A DNA stretch of 6,465 nucleotides, taken from NCBI GenBank assembly GCA_013815575.1, contig JACDFX010000106.1:1-6465 (forward strand), given 5' to 3'. The number at the start of each line of letters is the position of its first letter. The first letter of the stretch is position 1. Below the pieces are notes generated by a model. That model was not told the origin of the DNA and did no database searches. It worked only from the letters and a program-made list of their open reading frames with translations. The DNA is from Rubrobacter sp. GTDB lineage: Bacteria > Actinomycetota > Rubrobacteria > Rubrobacterales > Rubrobacteraceae. Shown piece after piece: positions 1 to 6,199 of the stretch. The position numbers were made by a program, and so were the translations under genes.

Positions 1-11
1 GTGCCTCTCTG

Positions 12-17
12 TATAAT
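12..17 (+). promoter_or_regulatory. -10 box of a near-leaderless promoter
   Basis: A perfect TATAAT, directly preceded by TG, lies 11 bases before the ATG at 29. With the usual 6-7 base distance from -10 to start, transcription would begin near 24, leaving a leader of about five bases and no room for a Shine-Dalgarno sequence. The -35 region falls outside the window. Confidence 0.6.
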
Positions 18-28
18 CCCCACCCAGT

Positions 29-889
29 ATGAGAGGGGAAAAAGCTCAAGAGGCCCAGCGTGTCGAGGAACGGCGTCGGCCCGTGCCTCGTTCGGGACGC
101 GGCGGCCCGCGGCTGGCACAGAGACGGTCCCAGTCGGGCCGGAGCGCCGTCGGGCGCCTCACCGAGCTGCGCGAGGCCAGGAAGACCGAGCACGACGCGG
201 GCGTCTACCGGCGGCGGCAGCTCATGGCGATCTCACTCCTGATACTCGGTGCGCTGGCGCTGGTCTTCGCCGTACTCGTGCAGACGCAGGCCTCCGGCGC
301 CACAGAACGGGCGGTCCCCATAGACCCGAACAACGCGGGGCCCGACACGGTCCTGGCCGAGGCCGCCGGCGTCGGCATCTCGACCCCCGTACGCCCGGCG
401 AACCTGACCGGCCTCGGCTACCACCCTGAGGGCGGGAGCCTGGTCGCGATGGCCCCGCGGGGTGAGAACCGCTCCAAGAACGCGCTTCTCGGCCTCGTCT
501 CAAACGGGGAGACGCCGGAGGACATCAACTACAACATCATGGACGACGCGGGTAGGGACGGCCCCGGGACGGGCGCCCTGGACGTCGGCGCCGGGTCCGG
601 CTCGACGGCCTACGCCCCGGTGACGGGCTCCGTCACCTCCATCCGCCCAGACCCGACGGTGGAGGGCGCAAACATCGTTGAGATAAAGCCCGACGCCAAC
701 CCCGACGTCCGGGTCAACGTCGCCCTCGTGCAGAGCGACGGCGGCGCCGGCGTCAACGACCGCGTCGTGGCCGGCATGACGCGCCTCGGCGCCGTGGCCG
801 ACTCCGCGAAGGTCCTCGACCCTCAACTCTCAACCTACACCGCGGACTCCGGCAACCACGTCACCGTCACCGTCTCCAGGGTAGGTTAG
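29..889 (+). CDS. Membrane-anchored protein with degenerate M23/LytM-like outer domain
   Basis: The protein has 286 residues. Residues 1-64 are very basic and hydrophilic (many Arg and Glu) and probably cytoplasmic; one hydrophobic segment at about 65-86 anchors it, with the rest outside. After a low-complexity linker, residues 180-286 carry features of the M23/LytM beta-barrel: an ALDVGAGSG stretch, then TAYAPVTGSVTSI, a VVAGMTRLGAV strand resembling the usual 'VKAGQVIG' element, and a final GNHVTVTV resembling 'GPHLHFEV'. The metal ligands seem lost: the first His of HxxxD is Thr181 (D185 remains), and the second His of HxH is Thr279 (H277 remains). I infer a non-catalytic binding or scaffold role in the envelope, not a working peptidase; the fold assignment is tentative. 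The ATG at 29 fits the adjacent TATAAT; no good ribosome site is visible. The next gene follows after 40 bases. I do not recognise a named gene. Confidence 0.8.
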   Translation: MRGEKAQEAQRVEERRRPVPRSGRGGPRLAQRRSQSGRSAVGRLTELREARKTEHDAGVYRRRQLMAISLLILGALALVFAVLVQTQASGATERAVPIDPNNAGPDTVLAEAAGVGISTPVRPANLTGLGYHPEGGSLVAMAPRGENRSKNALLGLVSNGETPEDINYNIMDDAGRDGPGTGALDVGAGSGSTAYAPVTGSVTSIRPDPTVEGANIVEIKPDANPDVRVNVALVQSDGGAGVNDRVVAGMTRLGAVADSAKVLDPQLSTYTADSGNHVTVTVSRVG

Positions 890-895
890 CCGAAC

Positions 896-911
896 CCCGG
901 CGGGCGCCGGG
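896..911 (+). repeat. GC-rich hairpin between the two + strand genes
   Basis: CCCGGC (896-901) pairs with GCCGGG (906-911) across a four-base GGGC loop. It begins seven bases after the first gene's stop and ends four bases before the -10 box of the next gene, so it occupies the -35/-10 spacer. There is no T-run, so intrinsic termination is unlikely to be strong; it could weaken read-through or merely reflect base composition. Confidence 0.4.
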
Positions 912-915
912 CGTG

Positions 916-921
916 TATCAT
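916..921 (+). promoter_or_regulatory. -10 box of a leaderless promoter for the M50 protease gene
   Basis: TATCAT, again directly preceded by TG, ends eight bases before the ATG at 930, placing the expected transcription start at or within two bases of the A of the start codon. No Shine-Dalgarno sequence is present between them, and no TTGACA-like -35 is seen at 15-19 bases upstream. The layout matches leaderless transcripts common in actinobacteria. Confidence 0.55.
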
Positions 922-929
922 AAAACCCC

Positions 930-1568
930 ATGTTCCTATACTTCTTCCAGGACGACCCGCCCACAGCCGTCGCGTTCCTTCTCGGGCTCGTGATCGGCAT
1001 AACCGTCCACGAGGCCGCCCACGCGACCTCCGCGTACTGGCTCGGCGACGACACCGCCTACCGCGACGGCCGGGTGACGCTAAACCCCGCCTCCCACCTG
1101 GACGTGCTCGGTAGCCTGATGCTGCTCATGGCCGGCTTCGGGTGGGGTAAGCCGACCCCGGTGATGCCTTCCAAGCTGCGCGGCGGCATCTTCGGACCCG
1201 TGGCCGTGGCACTCGCCGGCCCCATCTCGAACCTGCTGATCGTGGCCGTCTGCGGCGTCCTGTTCCTGATACCCGCCTTTCAGGGCGGCTACCTGGCTAT
1301 CGTCGTGGCGATGACGGCCTTCACCAACGCCCTGCTCTTCGTCTTCAACCTCATCCCCATCCCCCCTCTCGACGGCTCGAAGATCCTCTTCCCTTTCCTC
1401 CCACGTGCCCTGAACGGTTTCGTGGACTTCATGAACCAGTACGGGCCGATGATTCTGTTCGGCCTGATCCTGGTGACGATCGTTATCCCCAGATTCTCGA
1501 TCTTCGGCTTCTTGCTGGCCCCTATACGCCCGCTCCTCCAACTGTTCGGCATACCCTCTATATTCTGA
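930..1568 (+). CDS. Site-2 protease family (M50) intramembrane metalloprotease
   Basis: This 212-residue polytopic membrane protein belongs to the compact M50 family without a PDZ domain. The zinc motif HEAAH sits at residues 27-31 inside the first membrane helix (about 13-35). A typical family segment follows, with GRVTLNP at 47-53, HLDVLGS at 56-62 and a WGKPTPV block at 72-78. LAGPISN is at 95-101. The third zinc ligand is Asp148 in NLIPIPPLDG (140-149). Hydrophobic segments lie near 59-71, 91-114, 120-141 and 175-205. All expected catalytic residues (H27, E28, H31, D148) are present, and the length is normal for this subgroup, so it should be active. Such enzymes cut membrane-spanning substrates; the substrate here is unknown, and the single-pass neighbour upstream is only a positional candidate. 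The ATG start is supported by the -10 box eight bases before it. The gene converges on the kinase gene across a 206-base gap. Confidence 0.93.
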   Translation: MFLYFFQDDPPTAVAFLLGLVIGITVHEAAHATSAYWLGDDTAYRDGRVTLNPASHLDVLGSLMLLMAGFGWGKPTPVMPSKLRGGIFGPVAVALAGPISNLLIVAVCGVLFLIPAFQGGYLAIVVAMTAFTNALLFVFNLIPIPPLDGSKILFPFLPRALNGFVDFMNQYGPMILFGLILVTIVIPRFSIFGFLLAPIRPLLQLFGIPSIF

Positions 1569-1619
1569 AGGCATCAGTCTTCAGGGAACACGAAGCCCTT
1601 CCAAACCGTTCCAGAGAGG

Positions 1620-1637
1620 GCCCACCAGGCCCACCAG
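1620..1637. repeat. Tandem duplication of a 9-base unit
   Basis: GCCCACCAG occurs twice head to tail (1620-1628 and 1629-1637) in the convergent intergenic region 1569-1774. A weak six-base hairpin CTGAAG/CTTCAG (1565-1570 with 1579-1584) also overlaps the stop codon just upstream. I see no gene in this 206-base interval; its other content is the terminator structure described separately. Confidence 0.6.
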
Positions 1638-1660
1638 AACCAACTGAGGCCTAGAACCTT

Positions 1661-1719
1661 GAAAAGAGAGGCGGCGCGGCCCGTAGGGAGGGGGGAGAAT
1701 CTACGAGCTTGGCGCCGCC
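1661..1719 (-). terminator. Probable terminator of the response regulator-kinase genes
   Basis: Read on the - strand, GGCGGCGC (1719-1712) pairs perfectly with GCGCCGCC (1677-1670) and is followed at once by TCTCTTTTC (1669-1661), a reasonable T-tract. The 34-base interior holds a second five-base pairing, CGTAG (1705-1701) with CTACG (1686-1682). It lies about 55 bases after the kinase stop. On the + strand the same stem is followed only by CCTCCTTATTC, so termination of the protease gene from that side would be weaker. The long interior loop keeps confidence moderate. Confidence 0.55.
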
Positions 1720-1774
1720 CCTCCTTATTCTACCCTCCCATCAGCCGTAGCGTAAGCTCTACCTCAGGTTTAAG

Positions 1775-3616
1775 CTAAGAAACGTCGAGGGGTTGGGGTT
1801 CGTTCGGGCTTCGGGCGGTTTCGGTCATGGGCAGGAGGACGGAGAAGGTGCTGCCCGCTTCGGGTTGGCTCTCTACCCTGATCCTGCCGCCGAGGTGGTC
1901 TGTGATCTCGTGGGCGAGGGCCAGACCGAGGCCCGTGCCGTCGGCCCGGGAGGAGCCTTGGACGCGGTAGAAGCGGTCGAAGATGTGCGGGATCTCGCCC
2001 TCCGGGATGCCGCACCCGCGGTCGGCGACGCTGATTACGGCGTGCCCGTTCTCTCTGGAGAGCTCTAGGTCCACGGGGGACCCGTCTTCGGAGTACTTGA
2101 TAGCGTTGTCCACGAGGATCGTGAGCGCCCGGTGGAGCTGGTTCGGGTCCGCCTCGACGGGTGGGACGTTCTCTTCGGTTCTGATGTTGATCGGACGGCC
2201 CGTAAAGCCGAAGTCGCGGCGCAGCGAGTGGAGGAGGTCTTCGAGGTCGACCTCCTCGGAGCGGAAGACAGTGGCGTTTGCGTCAAGCCGCGAGAGGTCC
2301 AGCAGCGTCTGGGCGAGGCCTTTGAGACGTTCGGTCTGGGCCCGCATATCGTTCAAGAACTCTGCCCGAAGCTCCGGGTCCTCCACGTCCTCCATCATCT
2401 CGAGCCAACCCGAGAGGGCGAAGATCGGGGTCTTGAGCTCGTGCGAGGCGTTGGCGATAAAGTCGGCCTTGGCACGCTGCACCCGACGCTCCGCGGTAAC
2501 GTCCCGCAGGATGGCGAGGGCGCCGTCCTCGAGGGGGGCGGCCCGCACCTCGATGACGCGGTCCCCGGCCTCTGCTTCGGGTTCGGTGACCGGGCCGGAG
2601 TAGCGGGTCTTGGCGAGAACCTCCTGCAGGCGGACGTGGAACTCGTGCGGGGTTGATTCGAGCAGCTCTTTGGCGCGGGGGTTTCGGAAGACGAGCTCTA
2701 GGTCCCTATTCACGCCGACGACCGCGTCCGTCATGCCGTCGAGGATAGCGTTGCCGCGCTCCTTTTCCTGCTCGATCTGCCCGAAGGCGTCCTTCATGGA
2801 GGCGGCCATTGCGTTGAACGAGGAGGCCAGAGAGCCGAGCTCGTCCCCAACGTGGGTGTTTATGCGCTCGTCGAAGTTGCCGGCGGCCAGGCTCTCTGCG
2901 GCGACGTTCAGGCGGTCCACCCGGCGCGAGATCAAGACTGCCGCGAAGTACCCCGCGAAGCCCGCGATAAGAAGCGCCAGGCCACCGGCGAGCAGGGCCA
3001 GTCCTTCTATCCTGTTCAACACCTTCTCGGCATTCTCGATGTCGCCCTCGGTGTAGAACCTGTTGAAGACTATCGCGGTGTTCTCTACCTCGCGCCCCTC
3101 GGCGTCCCTTACGTCCCTGATCGGAACGGCGTATGTGGCCTGCCGCTGGCCCGCGTACGGGCCATTCTGGACCGATACGGTGTTCCACTTCGGTTCCCGC
3201 GCCTCTACGGAATTCTCTACCACCCCATAGAGCAGTTCCAGATCCGTGTCGCCTCGGAGCCTCAAGACGCCGCGTTCCTCGTCCACCCGGACGATCCCCC
3301 ACTGCAGGTTCCTGGTCTCCGCGAAGTCCTCCATGTCTTGGGTGCTCGGGTTGTCGTCACGCCTTATCTGAGCGTCCCACTGCTCGGCGACCTGCCGGAA
3401 CGTCGCGTCGCTCGCCCGGCTCAGGGAGGTCTCCAGGATGGGGCGCACGATACCGTAGGCGGCGACGGCTGAGACGGCGGTGACGAGCACGAAGAGGACG
3501 GTGAGCCAGACGCGGATGCTCAGGCGCGGCCTGAGCCCCTCTATCGCCTCCAGGGAGGGCAGCTTCGGACCCTGGCGCCGGGGCTTGCGGTCCGGTTTCT
3601 TCTTAGCGGAAAACAT
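1775..3616 (-). CDS. Two-component sensor histidine kinase, PhoR/WalK-like
   Basis: This 613-residue membrane kinase should sense an outer or membrane signal and phosphorylate the regulator encoded just upstream. In order: a basic cytoplasmic tail (1-33), TM1 (about 34-57), an outer sensor of about 145 residues (58-204), TM2 (about 205-229), HAMP (226-281), a PAS domain (286-372), and the HisKA/HATPase core. Key motifs are all intact: the H-box with His392 in ASHELKTP, the N-box with Asn504 in LVDNAIKYS, DRGCG at 532-536, IFDRF at 545-549 and GTGLGLA at 560-566. The outer sensor is not recognisable by eye; a Cache-like fold is possible. I start at ATG 3616, whose coding overlaps the regulator's end by 14 bases, implying translational coupling; the frame stays open further upstream, but that part only overlaps regulator coding sequence and reads as Ser/Thr/Ala-rich shadow. 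No clear Shine-Dalgarno sequence precedes the ATG. Confidence 0.95.
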   Translation of the reverse strand: MFSAKKKPDRKPRRQGPKLPSLEAIEGLRPRLSIRVWLTVLFVLVTAVSAVAAYGIVRPILETSLSRASDATFRQVAEQWDAQIRRDDNPSTQDMEDFAETRNLQWGIVRVDEERGVLRLRGDTDLELLYGVVENSVEAREPKWNTVSVQNGPYAGQRQATYAVPIRDVRDAEGREVENTAIVFNRFYTEGDIENAEKVLNRIEGLALLAGGLALLIAGFAGYFAAVLISRRVDRLNVAAESLAAGNFDERINTHVGDELGSLASSFNAMAASMKDAFGQIEQEKERGNAILDGMTDAVVGVNRDLELVFRNPRAKELLESTPHEFHVRLQEVLAKTRYSGPVTEPEAEAGDRVIEVRAAPLEDGALAILRDVTAERRVQRAKADFIANASHELKTPIFALSGWLEMMEDVEDPELRAEFLNDMRAQTERLKGLAQTLLDLSRLDANATVFRSEEVDLEDLLHSLRRDFGFTGRPINIRTEENVPPVEADPNQLHRALTILVDNAIKYSEDGSPVDLELSRENGHAVISVADRGCGIPEGEIPHIFDRFYRVQGSSRADGTGLGLALAHEITDHLGGRIRVESQPEAGSTFSVLLPMTETARSPNEPQPLDVS

Positions 3617-4301
3617 ATCCGACACCACGCGCGGTGTGGATAAACTCGGGGTTGCGGGGGTCGCGTTCGATCTTCTCGCGGAGGTGGCGGATGTGGACGT
3701 CGACGGTCCGCTCGTCGCGGAACTCATCACCCCAGACCCGCCTCAAGAGCGCGCTGCGCGAGAACACCCGGCCGGGGCTAGAGGCGAGGGTCACCAGGAG
3801 CTCGAACTCCGTGTACGTCAGGTCCACCTCTGTGCCGTCCACGGAGACCCGCCGGCTCGGCAGGTTGATGCGCAGCTTGTCGTAGGTGAGCTCGTCCGGA
3901 CGCTGGCCGGCGGGGACGGCCGCGCGGCGCATGATCGCACGTACCCGCGCCACCAACTCCCTGACGGCGAACGGCTTGGTAACGTAGTCGTCGGCGCCGA
4001 GCTCGAGCCCGACGACCCGGTCTATCTCGTCGTCCTTGGCCGTCAGCATGATGACGGGCACCTCGCTCTGGGCCCGGATGCGCCGGATGACCTCCGTGCC
4101 GTCGAGCTTGGGGAGCATGATGTCGAGCACTATGAGGTGCGGCTCGTAGCTCTTGAAGGCCTCCAAAGCGGCCTCGCCATCGCCCGCGACCTGGATCTGG
4201 AACCCCTCCCGCTCCAAGGCGTGCGTGAGCATCTTCTGGAGCGACGGCTCGTCGTCCACCAGTAGTATCTTTCGCGTAACGCCCTGTAAGTCCTGCACCA
4301 T
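3603..4301 (-). CDS. OmpR/PhoB-family response regulator
   Basis: The 232-residue cytoplasmic protein has a full receiver domain (about 11-125) and a C-terminal winged-helix DNA-binding domain (about 135-232). The acidic pocket is D16-D17, the phosphate acceptor is Asp60 in VLDIMLP, and the switch residues are Thr87 (MLTAK) and Lys109 (TKPF). The recognition-helix region (RTVDVHIRHLREKIE) and the end GVGYVFR are typical of the family, as is the length. It should be phosphorylated by the kinase encoded immediately downstream and then regulate promoters; the regulon is unknown. The ATG at 4301 adds about nine residues before the usual TRKILLVDDE start; GAGGT lies 11 bases before it, a rather long spacing. 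No conventional start codon exists closer to the conserved domain except the GTG at codon 2. An extended -10 promoter and a palindrome lie in the 95-base gap upstream. Confidence 0.95.
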   Translation of the reverse strand: MVQDLQGVTRKILLVDDEPSLQKMLTHALEREGFQIQVAGDGEAALEAFKSYEPHLIVLDIMLPKLDGTEVIRRIRAQSEVPVIMLTAKDDEIDRVVGLELGADDYVTKPFAVRELVARVRAIMRRAAVPAGQRPDELTYDKLRINLPSRRVSVDGTEVDLTYTEFELLVTLASSPGRVFSRSALLRRVWGDEFRDERTVDVHIRHLREKIERDPRNPEFIHTARGVGYVFR

Positions 4302-4326
4302 CGCCAGCTAGTACCTCGTCCGCGGG

Positions 4327-4348
4327 AACCGAAAACCGTCGTGCGGTT
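4327..4348. promoter_or_regulatory. Possible operator: AACCG repeats at the predicted transcription start
   Basis: Three copies of one pentamer lie within 22 bases: AACCG at 4327-4331, AACCG at 4334-4338 and its inverse CGGTT at 4344-4348. The last two form an inverted repeat with a five-base spacer. On the - strand this begins at the predicted transcription start of the response regulator gene. It could be a repressor or autoregulatory site, or a 5' hairpin in the mRNA; which one is not decidable here. Confidence 0.35.
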
Positions 4349-4354
4349 GCCCAG

Positions 4355-4363
4355 ATTCTAGCA
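4355..4363 (-). promoter_or_regulatory. Extended -10 promoter for the two-component genes
   Basis: On the - strand TGCTAGAAT reads as an extended -10 element (TGN followed by TAGAAT, one mismatch from TATAAT). The predicted start is near 4348, giving a leader of about 47 bases before the ATG at 4301. No good -35 is seen at 17 bases, as is usual for extended -10 promoters. It lets the regulator and kinase be expressed independently of the exonuclease gene upstream. Confidence 0.5.
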
Positions 4364-4396
4364 TGATGCGGGCGGATGCTTCCCCCAAGCCGCCCC

Positions 4397-6199
4397 TCAA
4401 GCCAGCGGGACCTCGGGCTCCCCGACCGCCTCCACCACCCTCTCCGCCGCCCTCACGAGATCCGCAGCCTCCCCCAGCCGCACCGCCTCCACCACCCCGG
4501 AGCGCCGCCTGAGGTAGGCCGCCACGATCCGCGCCTCGTTTGAACCGTTCTTGCCCGCGGCAGGCAGGCTCTCTTGCCTCTCCATCGCCTCCTGCGCAAA
4601 GGCCGCGAGGCCGGCCCCGTCCCCGGCCTCGAAGCCGCGGTGGCCGACCAGACGCCCCTCCGAGAGCGCGAAGACCTCTATGACGCCGGGTTCGGTGGAG
4701 GGAGCCACGACGGCCTGGGCGCCCTCCCCGCTCACGACCGACCGCGCGAGACGCACCCGCTCTATTCCCGCTATAAGGTCCCGCAGGCGCGCCGCCGCCT
4801 CGAACTCGAGCGCCTGCGCCAGCCGTTTCCGCTCCAGGACCAGGGCGTGGAGGTGCTCCTCGCCGCCCTCGCCCCGCAGGAGCGCCACGATCTCGTCCAC
4901 CACCTCGCGGCGGTACTCCTCCTCGCCCATCCCGGCGCACGGGGCGCAGCGGCCCATCTGGCCGTAGAAGCACGCCTCCCCGTCACCGGGGCAGCGCTTG
5001 AGGGGGAAGATCCTACCCAGGGCCTCCATGCAAGTATCCAGCACCCCGGCACTCCTGTACGGCCCGAGGTGGACCACGCCGTCTTCGGGGGCGCTCTCAG
5101 GCACTCTGACCGGCATCGGGTACGGCTCGTTGGTGTCGAGCTTGATGAACCAAGTCGCCTTGTCGTCGCGGCCGACGGAGTTGTAACGGGGCAGCAGGCG
5201 TTTGATCTCCCTCGCCTCCAGGATGAGCGCGTGCAACTCGCTCTCGGTCTCCTTGACCTGCACCTCCGCGACCTCCTCGACGAGGCGGCCGACCTTGCGC
5301 CGCCCATCCCCCCCGTTGAAGTACGTCCGCACCCTCGCCTTCAAGTCCTTCGCCTTGCCGACGTAGAGCACGCCGCCGTTCTTATCTACGAAGTAGTAGA
5401 CGCCTGGCGTGTTCGGGACGTGCTCGGCGAGGTGCTGTTTCTGCGGCTTGATCCGGCCCTTCCCGCCCCGGATAGTCGCCGCCTCCCCAACGCTCCTCAC
5501 CCCGGCGGAACGCAACAGCTTCAAGAGCCTCTGAAAGACCTCGGTCGTCGCGGAGGCGTCGGCCAGCGCCCTGTGGTTCGGCGCCTGCCTCACCCCGAAA
5601 TGGTTCACGAGCGCGCTCAACCGGTAGCGCCTCAGGCCTGGAACCAGGCAACGGGCGAGCTTCAAGGTATCGAGGACCGGGTTGGTCAGGGGCACCCCGT
5701 CCCTGGCAGCCGCGACGAACGAGCAGTCGAACTGGACGTTGTGGCCGACGACGACGGAGCCCTCGACGAACTCCTCGAAGCGGGGTATCACCTCGGAGAT
5801 GGGCGGTGCGTCGGCGACCATACGGTCGGTTATGCCGGTGAGGCGGACGACGAACGGGTCGATCGGGCGTCCCGGGTTCACGAGCGTGGAGAACTCGTCC
5901 ACCACCTGGCCGCGCACCAGCTTCAGGGCGCCGAACTCGGTGATCCCACCGCCCTTTCCGGCGGCAGCCCCCGTAGTCTCCACGTCGAAGATCACGTACG
6001 GGGCATCCTCTAGCGCGAGCGCCGCCACATCCGCGGTCCTCAACGCTTCATCCTCCCAGGCGAACCGGGGGTCATCCCCGGTTAGCTTCTCGACGAGGGC
6101 CCGGGCGTCCCCGTTGGCGTCCGGCAGGGAGAGGAAGCCGGAGCAGACCTCCTCCGGACCGACCGGCTCGCGGTCTTTTACGAAGCCGTAGAGGCTAAT
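4397..6199 (-). CDS. DEDDh 3'-5' exonuclease fused to UvrC-like GIY-YIG nuclease half
   Basis: Counted from ATT 6199 the protein has 600 residues; from the first conventional start, TTG 6043, it has 548 (subtract 52 below). Residues about 66-230 form a DEDDh exonuclease: D72 and E74 in FDVETTG, D158 in HNVQFD, H209 and D214 in HRALAD. Residues about 260-342 form the UvrC GIY-YIG domain (GVYYF, YVGKAK, R289, E328, N340). A UvrC-type cysteine cluster follows (C403, C410, C418, C421), then a UVR motif (about 449-482) and a tail without the complete RNase H-like or HhH domains of UvrC. This order is that of the actinobacterial Rv2191-like family. Family knowledge suggests single-strand incision plus 3'-5' trimming in DNA repair; the substrate is not known. 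I extend the start because the 52 codons before TTG are strongly coding in character and ATT has a GGAGGT site eight bases before it. TTG also has GGAGG at eight bases. Confidence 0.92.
   Translation of the reverse strand: MSLYGFVKDREPVGPEEVCSGFLSLPDANGDARALVEKLTGDDPRFAWEDEALRTADVAALALEDAPYVIFDVETTGAAAGKGGGITEFGALKLVRGQVVDEFSTLVNPGRPIDPFVVRLTGITDRMVADAPPISEVIPRFEEFVEGSVVVGHNVQFDCSFVAAARDGVPLTNPVLDTLKLARCLVPGLRRYRLSALVNHFGVRQAPNHRALADASATTEVFQRLLKLLRSAGVRSVGEAATIRGGKGRIKPQKQHLAEHVPNTPGVYYFVDKNGGVLYVGKAKDLKARVRTYFNGGDGRRKVGRLVEEVAEVQVKETESELHALILEAREIKRLLPRYNSVGRDDKATWFIKLDTNEPYPMPVRVPESAPEDGVVHLGPYRSAGVLDTCMEALGRIFPLKRCPGDGEACFYGQMGRCAPCAGMGEEEYRREVVDEIVALLRGEGGEEHLHALVLERKRLAQALEFEAAARLRDLIAGIERVRLARSVVSGEGAQAVVAPSTEPGVIEVFALSEGRLVGHRGFEAGDGAGLAAFAQEAMERQESLPAAGKNGSNEARIVAAYLRRRSGVVEAVRLGEAADLVRAAERVVEAVGEPEVPLA

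Noticed and set aside
1..429. 142-residue + strand frame starting at the first base
   Set aside because: Arg/Gly/Pro-rich composition and overlap with the membrane-protein gene in another frame indicate a shadow.
3622..3637. Inverted repeat ACACC-N6-GGTGT just before the kinase start
   Set aside because: It lies in the codons for the conserved GVGYVF end of the regulator, so the sequence is explained by protein coding; only five pairs form.
3617..3730. N-terminal extension of the kinase frame to an ATG at 3730
   Set aside because: The extra 38 residues are a Ser/Thr/Ala-rich low-complexity shadow of the response regulator's conserved DNA-binding domain; ATG 3616 is followed by a normal basic tail and membrane helix.
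4574..6013. 479-residue open frame on the + strand opposite the exonuclease fusion
   Set aside because: It is a typical antisense shadow in GC-rich DNA: no recognisable domain, and the opposite frame holds intact DEDDh, GIY-YIG and UVR motifs.
6041..6056. TTG at 6043 with GGAGG eight bases upstream as the true start of the exonuclease fusion
   Set aside because: Not excluded, but the GGAGG lies in Trp-Glu-Asp codons that could produce it by chance, and strong coding character continues 52 codons further upstream.
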